A stretch of DNA of 51,920 nucleotides. It comes from JBBIJH01 sp037446075. GTDB lineage: Bacteria; Bacteroidota; Ignavibacteria; UBA10030; JAHEZR01. The position numbers were made by a program, and so were the translations under genes. Position 1 is the stretch's first letter. Each line of letters opens with the position of its first letter. Location: contig JBBIJH010000002.1 of NCBI GenBank assembly GCA_037446075.1, positions 1 through 51,920 on the forward strand, read 5' to 3'. The notes beneath the pieces were generated by a model that worked only from the letters and a program-made list of their open reading frames with translations, searched no databases and was not told where the DNA came from. This document shows, one piece after another, positions 9,382-17,309 of this stretch.

Positions 9382-9927
9382 GTGTACGTACCGACAAAAG
9401 TATTCTTCACTAAAGGAGTGGGTAGGCATAAAGACTACCTACAATCCTTTGAGCTGGCTCTGCGGAACGCTGGCATCGAGATATGCAACATCGTCACCGT
9501 GTCCAGTATCTATCCGCCCGGATGCAAGAGGATCTCGAGGGAGGAAGGATTAAAGCTCCTGCAGCCGGGACAGATCACATTTGTTGTGATGGCACGGAAC
9601 GCTACAAACGAGCCTAACCGGCTTATCGCCGCCTCCTTAGGCGTGGCACAGCCAGCGGACCAGCTACAATACGGGTATCTCTCTGAGCACCATCCCTTCG
9701 GTGAGACGGATGAAAAAGCAGGAGACTATGCAGAAGATCTCGCGGCGACCATGTTGGCTACTACGCTGGGGGTGGAGTTCGATCCAGGAACGGGATGGGA
9801 TGAGCGAGAACAACTCTACAAGATGAGCGGAAAGATTGTTAAGACTTTCAATGTGACACAGTCAGCTGAAGGGGACAAAAACGGGCTCTGGACCACTGTG
9901 GTTTCGGCCGCTGTTTTCCTGCCCTGA
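9382..9927 (+). CDS. pdaD: Pyruvoyl-dependent arginine decarboxylase
   Basis: The enzyme decarboxylates arginine to agmatine, the first step of one polyamine route, using a pyruvoyl group made by self-cleavage. The family core is clear: VFFTKGVGRHKDYLQSFELA, then NIVTVSSIYPPGC where cleavage is expected between Ser41 and Ser42, and ITFVVMARNATNEPNRLIAAS. The region YGYLSEHHPFGETDEKAGDY is also typical. It has 181 residues, a GTG start and an AGGAGGA ribosome-binding site just after tyrS. This family is best known from archaea, Chlamydia and Chlorobi-group bacteria. No agmatinase lies nearby. Confidence 0.93.
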   Translation: MYVPTKVFFTKGVGRHKDYLQSFELALRNAGIEICNIVTVSSIYPPGCKRISREEGLKLLQPGQITFVVMARNATNEPNRLIAASLGVAQPADQLQYGYLSEHHPFGETDEKAGDYAEDLAATMLATTLGVEFDPGTGWDEREQLYKMSGKIVKTFNVTQSAEGDKNGLWTTVVSAAVFLP

Positions 9928-9934
9928 GACAGGG

Positions 9935-10699
9935 CTACAAATTCGACCAACCTTGAGATTGAAACCCCTGAGAGTTAGAATTCGTAAGGCGAACACCATC
10001 TCTCAACGGAACGAAGAGAAAATTCGGTACTGTTGACTCGGGCTTCCCATCGGCTCTGCCCAGGATTTTTTTCTCCAGCTTCAGGATCTTCTCCTCCAGA
10101 AGGTGAACGGCGACAGCGCTCCCGGATCCAATGAATCCGCCAGCTAGAACATCGCTCGGGTAATGTACTCCCAAGTACACTCGCCCATGTGCCACAAGGA
10201 ATGCCCACAGATATAAGGGAACGTAGACGTAGGGCTCCTTGTATCTCAGCGACAACGTCGTCGCCAGTGCAAATGCAGCTGCCGAATGTCCCGACGGAAA
10301 CGAGTAAGGATCACGAGAGGGTCCGTTGACAAGATGAACGTTTTCCAACGTTTGGTACGGCCTATCTCGCTTCACAATCTTCTTCAAAGCGTACCCCGCT
10401 CCAGCCGAAAGGACTTCAGAGCAAGCAAGGAGAATGCCCGTCTCCCTCTCCTGTCCCCTGCTCGTGATTATTCCATAACAGACAAACCCGATCGGAATAC
10501 TAACAGCAAGCGGATAGACAACGTCGTTGTTGGTGCTTACAAAATCATCCAGGAATGGCGACCGATTGTTATTGATCGTTCTGAAGAGGGATACATCGAT
10601 ATTGGAGGGATCACCTTGTGCGAGACTCGGGTTTGGTTGAACGAGAAGGGAGATCAGGAAAAAGAGACCAGACTTCAGGAGAATTGAAGAAGGAGTCAC
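9935..10699 (-). CDS. PAP2-family phosphatase, secreted or membrane associated
   Basis: This belongs to the type 2 phosphatidic acid phosphatase superfamily, which removes phosphate from lipid carriers or phospholipids. The three motifs are present: KKIVKRDRPY, PSGHSAAAFA and RVYLGVHYPSDVLAGG, with the two catalytic histidines in the last two. A signal-like hydrophobic N-terminus and several membrane segments place it at the membrane. Substrate cannot be told; undecaprenyl pyrophosphate is one option given the adjacent cell-wall genes. It is the last gene of the alr-manC-rlpA-rpiB run and converges on the arginine decarboxylase gene. Start is GTG. Confidence 0.9.
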   Translation of the reverse strand: MTPSSILLKSGLFFLISLLVQPNPSLAQGDPSNIDVSLFRTINNNRSPFLDDFVSTNNDVVYPLAVSIPIGFVCYGIITSRGQERETGILLACSEVLSAGAGYALKKIVKRDRPYQTLENVHLVNGPSRDPYSFPSGHSAAAFALATTLSLRYKEPYVYVPLYLWAFLVAHGRVYLGVHYPSDVLAGGFIGSGSAVAVHLLEEKILKLEKKILGRADGKPESTVPNFLFVPLRDGVRLTNSNSQGFQSQGWSNL

Positions 10700-10742
10700 A
10701 CAGTGCCGATGACGTTCAGGAATCCCGGGGTCTTAAGATTTG

Positions 10743-11392
10743 TCAGACTTTCTTAGAGAACTTTTGCTCAATATCACTGATCTTGTCCACCCGTTTCTTG
10801 TGTCTTCCACCCCCAAACCACGTGGCCAACCATACTTTGACGATTTCTTTCGCGAGTTCACTCCCCACGACGCGGCTGCCGAGTGTCAACACATTTGCAT
10901 CGTTGTGCTCGCGACTGTTGCGGGCAACAAACTCGTTCTCACAACAAACGGCGCGCACATTCGGGACTTTGTTCGCAACGATTGAGGAACCAATCCCCGC
11001 ACCATCCACCATGATTCCGCGCCAGGCCTCGCCCTTCGAGACCAAACTTGCAACGGCATACGCAAAGTCCGGATAATCACACGGCTCCTCAGAATTCGTC
11101 CCGACATCGATCACCCGGTAGCCAAGCTCGGAGATGTACTTCTTCAAGGCTTCCTTCAGTTGATATCCGCCATGATCGCTGCCAAGCGCCACGGAATTGT
11201 TCTTGTGTGAGGAGGCCGCCGATGGAACCCTTTGTGCTTGCTGCTGCGACTCGCCCGAACTGCCCGACACCGCGAGTCGGCTCGGTCCTGGGCAGCTGCT
11301 GTAATCAACGAAGACGGATCTATCGCAATGGTTTTCTGCCCGCGCTCATGGGCTTCAAGGATAGTTCGTTCCGTGATCACTCGACGGCCCAT
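10743..11392 (-). CDS. rpiB: RpiB-type sugar-phosphate isomerase with N-terminal extension (one-base frameshift)
   Basis: The isomerase domain (from VALGSDHGGYQLKEALKKYI) matches ribose-5-phosphate isomerase B and relatives, which interconvert ribose-5- and ribulose-5-phosphate. The usual active-site Cys of the G-x-C-G-T-G-I-G loop is replaced: the loop reads MVDGAGIGSSIVANKVP. This variant is, from memory, typical of RpiB-like proteins in microcompartment-bearing bacteria. An upstream reading frame (ATG at 11392, RBS GAGGA) encodes MGRRVITERTILEAHERGQK and joins the RpiB frame if one base is added near 11279-11281, giving about 216 residues. The extension resembles N-terminal segments seen on microcompartment-associated enzymes. 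Without the join, the protein would start at a GTG at 11270. Confidence 0.85.
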
Positions 11393-11402
11393 TTGCGGTC
11401 CT

Positions 11403-11822
11403 CTATTTACCTGATCCCCACTCGAGGACCTCGACACGTACCTCTGCGGTACCCGGTCCGATCATTCCGATCTTCTCTGCCGCGGCGCGCGAAAGGTCGA
11501 TCACGCGATTCTTCAGGAAAGGACCACGGTCGTTAATCCGAACGATTACGCTGAGCCCATTCACTTTGTTCGTCACCTTCGCGATAGTTCCAAAAGGAAG
11601 GGTCTGGTGCGCCGCCGTGAGCTCGTTCATGTCGAAGACTTCGCCGCTGGAGGTTCGTTGTCCGTGAAAGTCGTCAGCGTAGTAAGAGGCGATGCCCTCT
11701 TCGACATACGAGGAGGGGGATTCGGAGACCACTGTTCTCTCGTGTATGACAAATCGGGGTGCGGCGGCACAGCCCATCGCAACGAGCGAGAATATTAGAG
11801 GGGTTGGAAAAAAGGTTTTCAT
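11403..11822 (-). CDS. RlpA-like lipoprotein (double-psi beta-barrel)
   Basis: RlpA-like proteins bind or cleave peptidoglycan glycan strands lacking stem peptides. A lipoprotein signal with lipobox VAMGC is followed by the RlpA core: GIASYYADDFHGQRTSSGE, TAAHQTLPFGTIAKVTN, VIVRINDRGPF and VIDLSRAAAEKIGM. The conserved Asp of NDRGPF is present. There is no SPOR domain, so this is the short form (139 residues). It is packed between manC and rpiB. Confidence 0.92.
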   Translation of the reverse strand: MKTFFPTPLIFSLVAMGCAAAPRFVIHERTVVSESPSSYVEEGIASYYADDFHGQRTSSGEVFDMNELTAAHQTLPFGTIAKVTNKVNGLSVIVRINDRGPFLKNRVIDLSRAAAEKIGMIGPGTAEVRVEVLEWGSGK

Positions 11823-11834
11823 CCGTCGCAGCGA

Positions 11835-12923
11835 TTAGAGGTATTCGTTGAACTGCCGGCGTTTTAGTTGATCGACAATCTCTTTCACCTCCTGTGACTT
11901 TCCCTTTCGGCAAACGAGGACAGCGTCTTCTGTATTAATGACGATGACATCGTCCAACCCAATTGTGGCAACAAGCCTATCATTGGAGTAGATCAGAGAA
12001 TTCGTCGTGTCTTTGAGGAAGACATTGCCGCTCATGCAGTTTCCATTCTCATCTTTGGTCGAGATTCGGTACACTTCATCCCACGATCCCACGTCGCTCC
12101 ATCCAAACTCTCCTTTGATCACAAAAACATTCTGGGCCTTCTCCATGATTCCATAGTCAATGGAGATCGGGCGAACCACCCCATACACGTACTCCAGCGT
12201 ACTCGTGAATTTGTCGGTTCCGAGGACCGCATCAAGCTTCATCAACCCCTCATGGAGTTCCGGGAGCAGTGTCTTCAGCAGATCAAGTATCACATCGACA
12301 CGCCAGACAAACATTCCGCTGTTCCACAGGAAATCCCCGCTGGCGAGAAATTTCTCAGCCGTCTCCAGGATTGGCTTCTCAGCGAACGTCTTCACTCTGT
12401 AGACACCCTGGGAAAAATACTTGTTGCTTTCATCTTTCTCGTCCACAAACTGGATGTAGCCGTAGCCCGTTTCAGGCCACTTTGGCTCAATCCCGACAGT
12501 GACGGGCGAGCCTGAGTCCGCTGCAACCTCGATCGCGAGCTTGAGGACTCGCTGAAACTCTTTGACATCCTCCACCGTGTGGTCTGCAGGAAGGGTTAGG
12601 ACGACCGCCTTCGGATCGAGTCGATTAATGTAGAGAGCAGCCAGACCGATGCACGGCGCGGTGTTGCGGGAAACGGGTTCAGCGAGGACATTCTGAGGAG
12701 GAACGGAAGGGAGTTGTTTAATGACGGCAGCCTTCTGGAGTTTGTTTGTCACGATGAAAATCTGCCTCGGATCTGAGAGACCGTCAAGCCTTTTCACTGT
12801 GTTTTGAATCATCGTCCCCGGCCCAACGATCTCGAGAAGCTGCTTTGGCATTTTCTCTCGGCTCCTCGGCCAGAATCGAGCGCCGACACCACCCGCCATG
12901 ATTACTGCAAAGACATTCGCCAT
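11835..12923 (-). CDS. manC: Mannose-1-phosphate guanylyltransferase
   Basis: This enzyme makes GDP-mannose for surface polysaccharides or glycoproteins. The N-terminal nucleotide-binding signature is AVIMAGGVGARFWPRSREKM. Further family segments are LTLPADHTVED, ETGYGYIQF, FLWNSGMFVW and GEFGWSDVGSWDEV. At 362 residues it is the short, single-domain form without the fused phosphomannose isomerase. Confidence 0.95.
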   Translation of the reverse strand: MANVFAVIMAGGVGARFWPRSREKMPKQLLEIVGPGTMIQNTVKRLDGLSDPRQIFIVTNKLQKAAVIKQLPSVPPQNVLAEPVSRNTAPCIGLAALYINRLDPKAVVLTLPADHTVEDVKEFQRVLKLAIEVAADSGSPVTVGIEPKWPETGYGYIQFVDEKDESNKYFSQGVYRVKTFAEKPILETAEKFLASGDFLWNSGMFVWRVDVILDLLKTLLPELHEGLMKLDAVLGTDKFTSTLEYVYGVVRPISIDYGIMEKAQNVFVIKGEFGWSDVGSWDEVYRISTKDENGNCMSGNVFLKDTTNSLIYSNDRLVATIGLDDVIVINTEDAVLVCRKGKSQEVKEIVDQLKRRQFNEYL

Positions 12924-12947
12924 GTGCCTATCATCCTCTCATTGTCG

Positions 12948-14075
12948 TCAGAGATAAATCCGCGGAACTCGAGTAGAGATCCCGCAGCAAACTTCATAGG
13001 GAATTGTCTCAAGTTTATCCGCGATCTCCCAAGCCGAGATTGTTTCACCCCCATCGGTACCGATAAACGTTACATCATCTCCGGGCTTCACATCGACCGA
13101 ACCGACGTCCAGCATGACATGGTCCATGCAAATTGTCCCAACAATCGGTACCCGCTTCCCTTTTACAATGGCCTCGCCTTTGTTCGTCAAATGACGGCTA
13201 AGTCCGTCTGCATACCCGATGGGAACGGATGCGATCGTCGTTTTGCTCGTCGTGATGTACCTTCTGCCGTAGCTGATGCTCGTTCCAGCATCTACGTGCT
13301 TCACAAAGCCAATCCTCGATCGCAGGGAAAGAGCGGTTCGTAAAGGCACGCTTTCACTCGTCTCGTGCGAGGGATAGTAACCGTACAACATGATCCCCGG
13401 TCTGACCATATTGTAATATGATTCTCGAAGATCAAGGATCGCTGCGCTGTTGGCGCAATGCACCAGAGGGACACTTACCCCGCTATTTTGCAGTGAGCTA
13501 ATCACATCATGAAATCGATGTAGCTGTAGCTTCGCATAACTCTTGTCCGATTGTTCCGCAGTCGCAAAGTGGGTATAGAGGCCTTCAATCTTCAAGTACC
13601 GAAATGCGGAAACAGACCGAACAAACTCGACGCTTTCCCGGTAGTCGATCCCGAGCCGACCCATGCCTGTATCGATCTTCACGTGAACGAGCGCAGGTTT
13701 CGTTCGGACGGAACTCAGGGAGTCAAGCTGTCGGGCAAGGTCAATTGTGAAGACCGTTGCAGTGAGGTCGAACTCGAGGATCAACTTTGCTTCGTGAGGG
13801 AATGGCGGAGTAAACACGAGGATGGGATTCACAATGCCCTTTTCGCGCAGCAGGATCCCCTCGTCGACATTCGCCACGCCGAGGTAGTCCGTTCCTGCGT
13901 CGACAAGGGCTTGAGATGTTTTTGCAATCCCGTGGCCGTAGGCGTTCGCTTTCACGACAGCGAGAATCCGCACGCCGACTCCCAGTTTGCGGCGCACCTG
14001 ATTGAGATTATACTGAATCGCTTCGAGATTGATCTCCGCGCGGGTTGCTCGAAGAGCCTTCTCCCTCGCTTGCAT
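12948..14075 (-). CDS. alr: Alanine racemase
   Basis: This PLP enzyme makes D-alanine for peptidoglycan. The PLP lysine is in VVKANAYGHG, and the catalytic tyrosine region GTSISYGRRYITT and GTICMDHVMLDVG are present. An upstream in-frame start at 14132 would add 19 residues, but it lies almost on the predicted transcription start of a near-consensus promoter (14141-14169). The downstream ATG, which begins MQAREKALRATRAEINL, is preferred and fits the family N-terminus. This is the first gene of a run with manC, rlpA-like, rpiB and PAP2. Confidence 0.94.
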   Translation of the reverse strand: MQAREKALRATRAEINLEAIQYNLNQVRRKLGVGVRILAVVKANAYGHGIAKTSQALVDAGTDYLGVANVDEGILLREKGIVNPILVFTPPFPHEAKLILEFDLTATVFTIDLARQLDSLSSVRTKPALVHVKIDTGMGRLGIDYRESVEFVRSVSAFRYLKIEGLYTHFATAEQSDKSYAKLQLHRFHDVISSLQNSGVSVPLVHCANSAAILDLRESYYNMVRPGIMLYGYYPSHETSESVPLRTALSLRSRIGFVKHVDAGTSISYGRRYITTSKTTIASVPIGYADGLSRHLTNKGEAIVKGKRVPIVGTICMDHVMLDVGSVDVKPGDDVTFIGTDGGETISAWEIADKLETIPYEVCCGISTRVPRIYL

Positions 14076-14140
14076 CGGCGGCTCGGCCTTCACAGCCTCA
14101 CGATGTGTGTTCAAATTCAGGGGCCTGATCATTCGCCGCC

Positions 14141-14169
14141 AATATACTGTTTAGACGAAAGAATGTCAA
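14141..14169 (-). promoter_or_regulatory. Near-consensus promoter of the alr operon
   Basis: On the minus strand TTGACA and TATATT are separated by 17 bases. This is the best sigma-70-type promoter match seen in the window. Its start point falls about 60 bases before the preferred alr start. Confidence 0.7.
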
Positions 14170-14183
14170 CGAAGCTGTTGTGT

Positions 14184-14223
14184 AAAAAAGCCCACCGTCA
14201 TGTCGAACATGGAGTGGGCTTTT
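14184..14223 (-). terminator. Rho-independent terminator after atpC
   Basis: On the minus strand GCCCAC pairs with GTGGGC, with an inner CATGTTCGACATG palindrome, followed by TTTTTT. On the plus strand the hairpin is followed by only four T, so the minus orientation is favoured. It ends the atpD-atpC transcript 19 bases after the atpC stop. Confidence 0.85.
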
Positions 14224-14241
14224 CTCACATAGTCGGCTCAC

Positions 14242-14649
14242 TCAGCTCCCTGCGATTCTCAGGCGGTTCAGGGCGCGTGCGAGCGCAGCCCGAGCGCGCA
14301 ATACGTCCGTATCGCTCTTTCTTTCTTGCAGTCGCTTCAGGGCGCGATCCCGTGCCGCTTCGGCCCGAGCAACGTCGATTTCATCAGAACGCTCAGCGGT
14401 CTCTGCAAGAATCATTGCCTTGTTTTCTCTGACTTCGACGAAACCTCCGCTCGTCGCATAACGCGCAGTCTGGCCCTTCTTATCAACGAGCTTTACTTCA
14501 CCGATTCCGATCGAGCTGAGAAGCGGGGCATGGTTATAGAGCACTTGAAACGACCCTAATGTTCCGGGAGCGGTGAAGCTCACTACGAAGTCGTTGAATA
14601 CAACCTTCGTCGGGGTGACGATCTCTAGTCTAAACTGTTTCTCTGGCAA
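14242..14649 (-). CDS. atpC: ATP synthase F1 epsilon subunit
   Basis: Epsilon is the central-stalk subunit that couples rotation to, and regulates, the F1 motor. The N-terminal beta domain (FRLEIVTPTKVVFNDFVVSF, ...LGSFQVLYNHAPLLSSIGIG) and the C-terminal helical part rich in Ala and Arg (from AERSDEIDVARAEAARDRAL) are clear. The exact start is not certain: a TTG at 14649 gives 135 residues, while an upstream start would overlap the end of atpD. Only atpD and atpC are present; the other subunits lie elsewhere. Confidence 0.92.
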   Translation of the reverse strand: MPEKQFRLEIVTPTKVVFNDFVVSFTAPGTLGSFQVLYNHAPLLSSIGIGEVKLVDKKGQTARYATSGGFVEVRENKAMILAETAERSDEIDVARAEAARDRALKRLQERKSDTDVLRARAALARALNRLRIAGS

Positions 14650-14674
14650 TGGTGAATGTAGACTGCCTCGCCCT

Positions 14675-16084
14675 CTATTCTTCGCGGAGTTTCTTTGCCT
14701 TCTCGAAGACCTCGTCAAGCGTGCCGGTCATATAGAACGCGTTCTCCGGCAGGTCATCGCACTCCCCTTCGATGATGGCTTTGAACCCTTTGATCGTATC
14801 TTCCAGCTTAACGTACCGCCCGCCCGTCCCTGTGAATGCCTCCGCGACGAAGAAAGGCTGGGAGAGAAATTTCTGGATCTTTCGCGCGCGCATCACGGTG
14901 AGCTTATCTTCATCAGATAGTTCGTCCATCCCCAAGATATTGATTACATCCTGAAGGTCTTTGTACGTTTGCAAAATTTCCTTTACACGCTTCGCCACGT
15001 AGTAATGCTCCTCACCCACCACGGCAGGATCAAGAATCCGCGAGGTTGAGTCGAGCGGATCCACTGCGGGGTAGATGCCAAGCTCCACGATCTGGCGGCT
15101 AAGCACGGTCGTCGCGTCGAGATGACTGAAGGTTGTGGCGGGCGCGGGATCCGTAAGGTCATCTGCTGGCACGTAGATCGCTTGAACTGAAGTGATCGAA
15201 CCCTTCTTCGTCGAAGTAATCCGCTCCTGCAGTTCGCCCATCTCTGTGCCCAGGGTTGGTTGGTATCCCACTGCTGAAGGCATTCGCCCGAGAAGTGCGG
15301 AGACTTCCGACCCGGCCTGGACAAACCGGAAAATGTTGTCGATGAAGAAGAGAACATCTTTACCTTCTTCATCACGGAAGTACTCAGCAATCGTCAGCGC
15401 ACTCAGGCCAACTCGTTGGCGTGCCCCTGGCGGTTCATTCATCTGGCCAAACACCAGCGCAGTCTTCTCTAGGACTCCTGAGTGCTTCATCTCCAGCCAC
15501 AGATCATTTCCTTCCCGTGTCCGCTCGCCAACGCCGCCGAAGACGGAATACCCGCCGTGATGCGTCGCAATATTGTGGATTAGCTCCTGGATGATGACCG
15601 TCTTTCCGACGCCCGCACCGCCAAAGAGGCCCGTCTTCCCACCTTTCGTGTACGGTTCGATCAGGTCGATCACTTTGATGCCCGTCTCGAACATCTCACG
15701 TTTCGTACTCAGCTCATCAAATGGAGGTGCAGGACGGTGAATCGGATAGTACTTCGTAGGTTGAAAATTGTCCAACCCGTCGATCGGTTTGCCTACAACA
15801 TTTAAGAGGCGCCCGAGGACTTGGGGTCCGACAGGCACCTTGATGAAGTCGCCGGTATCGTAGACCTTCATCCCGCGAACCAGACCATCGGTTGAGTCCA
15901 TTGCAACAGCTCGGACCCGATCTTCTCCAAGATGCTGCTGCACTTCTAAAATGAGATCTTCCTCTACTCCATCAAGGTTTTTTCTCGGAACTCGGAGGGC
16001 ATGGAGGATTGCAGGGAGTTTTCCTCCGGAGAAATCGACATCAACAGCTGGTCCAATAACCTGAACGATTGTTCCTACGTTCAC
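14675..16084 (-). CDS. atpD: ATP synthase F1 beta subunit
   Basis: Beta is the catalytic subunit of F1. The Walker A motif GGAGVGKT, the GERTREGNDLW segment, DVLFFIDNIFRF and the ALLGRMPSAVGYQPTL signature are all present. The length of 469 residues is normal. The start is GTG with AAAGGAGA upstream. It is preceded by tRNA-Thr on the same strand and followed by atpC, so the F1Fo genes are split into separate operons, as in Bacteroidota and Chlorobiota relatives. Confidence 0.98.
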   Translation of the reverse strand: MNVGTIVQVIGPAVDVDFSGGKLPAILHALRVPRKNLDGVEEDLILEVQQHLGEDRVRAVAMDSTDGLVRGMKVYDTGDFIKVPVGPQVLGRLLNVVGKPIDGLDNFQPTKYYPIHRPAPPFDELSTKREMFETGIKVIDLIEPYTKGGKTGLFGGAGVGKTVIIQELIHNIATHHGGYSVFGGVGERTREGNDLWLEMKHSGVLEKTALVFGQMNEPPGARQRVGLSALTIAEYFRDEEGKDVLFFIDNIFRFVQAGSEVSALLGRMPSAVGYQPTLGTEMGELQERITSTKKGSITSVQAIYVPADDLTDPAPATTFSHLDATTVLSRQIVELGIYPAVDPLDSTSRILDPAVVGEEHYYVAKRVKEILQTYKDLQDVINILGMDELSDEDKLTVMRARKIQKFLSQPFFVAEAFTGTGGRYVKLEDTIKGFKAIIEGECDDLPENAFYMTGTLDEVFEKAKKLREE

Positions 16085-16163
16085 TGATCTCCTTTAATTC
16101 TAAATGGCTGACGAATCGAAAGTTCGGACCCCCAAAATAGGCCTTCGCGTTACTCAGAATTCG

Positions 16164-16235
16164 AGCTGGCGATCGGACTCGAACCGATAACCTGTGGTTT
16201 ACGAAACCACTGCTCTACCATTGAGCTACACCAGC
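16164..16235 (-). tRNA. tRNA-Thr (CGT anticodon)
   Basis: The minus strand folds into a cloverleaf: acceptor GCTGGTG with CGCCAGC, a D-arm, and anticodon stem GTGGT/ACCAC with loop TTCGTAA (anticodon CGT, reading ACG). The T-arm contains GGTTCGAGTCC. The CCA end is not encoded. Confidence 0.93.
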
Positions 16236-16329
16236 ACGGCCATCGCGGTCCAGAGCCCCGGCGGACTCGGGTATATTCCTCGCGCTCCTTTTCCCCTGCC
16301 CGAGCGTCATCCCGCTACGACTGCGTTTC

Positions 16330-16358
16330 AATATACTAAAATTTCCTATTCCAGACAA
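16330..16358 (-). promoter_or_regulatory. Putative promoter of tRNA-Thr and possibly atpD-atpC
   Basis: On the minus strand TTGTCT and TATATT are separated by 17 bases, about 90 bases before the tRNA. No terminator is evident between the tRNA and atpD, so read-through into atpDC is possible. Confidence 0.5.
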
Positions 16359-16427
16359 TATCTTTTCCGGCGCGGCGTCCTCCACGCCTAGCAACGGGAA
16401 ACAAACTCCGTTCATTTTGTAATGGGT

Positions 16428-16456
16428 TTGCATTTGATTTAGGAATGAATTATATA
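16428..16456 (+). promoter_or_regulatory. Putative promoter of the ACT-domain gene
   Basis: TTGCAT and TATATA are spaced by 17 bases, about 65 bases before the ATG. Confidence 0.45.
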
Positions 16457-16523
16457 TATGCACCCACCCGACACATCCAGTCCATCACTATTTCGAGTCT
16501 CGCTTAGAGACAAGGAGGAGACT

Positions 16524-16931
16524 ATGGCAAACGCCGAACGCGTGAAGTACTTCCTCGCAAACGTCAAAGACAAGCCGGGGGCTCTCCTGAAGATCATGCG
16601 GGATCTGAAAGAGAAGGACATCGGCTTAGTGGGTTTGTGGGGATTCGGGACAACGGCAGGAAAGGCCCAGGTTTACGTCGTGCCAAAGAATCCCGCCAGA
16701 CTCCGTTACGCATGGAAGACTTCCGGTCTACTGGCTGACGAGGGCTGGGGATTCCTCGTGAAGGGGGCCGATCGGACTGGGGCTCTGCTTCCCACACTCG
16801 AAGCATTAGCCAATTCGGGAATCAACATCACGGCAATCGACGCAATCTCGGTGGCCGGGAAGTACGGGTCCTTTATCTGGGTCGATAAGAAGGATGTTTC
16901 AAAGGCTGAGAAGGCTTTCGGACTGAAATGA
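16524..16931 (+). CDS. Tandem ACT-domain protein
   Basis: Two ACT domains, small ligand-binding modules that usually sense amino acids, fill the 135-residue protein. The first is about residues 6-65 (FLANVKDKPGALLKIMRDL) and the second about 72-130 (FLVKGADRTGALLPTLEAL, then SGINITAIDAISV). There is no catalytic domain. The start ATG has an excellent AAGGAGGAG. It is a stand-alone gene with its own promoter. Ligand and partner are unknown. Confidence 0.88.
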   Translation: MANAERVKYFLANVKDKPGALLKIMRDLKEKDIGLVGLWGFGTTAGKAQVYVVPKNPARLRYAWKTSGLLADEGWGFLVKGADRTGALLPTLEALANSGINITAIDAISVAGKYGSFIWVDKKDVSKAEKAFGLK

Positions 16932-16963
16932 TTCTGTCTGGAGCCACTTTGAGGGGACGAGAA

Positions 16964-17170
16964 TTAGTTCCTCCTGCGGCGGGATAAGGCTTTTTCGGCG
17001 CCTGTCTCGGTAATGAGTGCCAGCTCTTGGACTGAAATTGTCTTCGTCGCATTTTCACCCCCGTGAAGGACTTTCCAGCTAAAGAATCCATCGAAGGTGA
17101 AGGCCTGTCCCGTCCGCAGGGCCGAAGGGCATATGTGCCCGCTGACTGTCCATGACCGTGGCCCATGCGT
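16964..17170 (-). pseudogene. Possible C-terminal remnant of a peptidase-like gene (weak)
   Basis: This lies in the 378-base stretch between the ACT gene and fumarase, which holds no intact gene. The minus-strand frame ending at TAA 16964-16966 is open for 68 codons and reads like protein: LRTGQAFTFDGFFSW, then TISVQELALITETGAE. This pattern faintly recalls the C-terminus of M24 (creatinase/aminopeptidase P) proteins. A neighbouring frame just upstream reads RRMGHGHGQSAGTYALRP, which would join by a one-base shift. There is no start codon with a ribosome-binding site. It may be a decayed gene or chance. Confidence 0.3.
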
Positions 17171-17309
17171 CTACCATCCCCAACTCTACTCCCGAGCTAC
17201 AGGCGTTGATGGTACGACACACCGACAGCTGCAGATTGAAGAAATGATCTGAGGTGAATGAAAATTTCAAGCAACTTCTAAACTTCTCTATTCCACGGTT
17301 CATCTACTC

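Noticed and set aside
9921..9935. Hairpin GCCCTG-AGA-CAGGGC between convergent genes
   Set aside because: It overlaps both stop codons and lacks a T tract, so it is not called a terminator.
13551..14432. Plus-strand open frame of 293 codons
   Set aside because: It runs antisense across alr, the terminator and atpC, which are well supported; no domain recognised.
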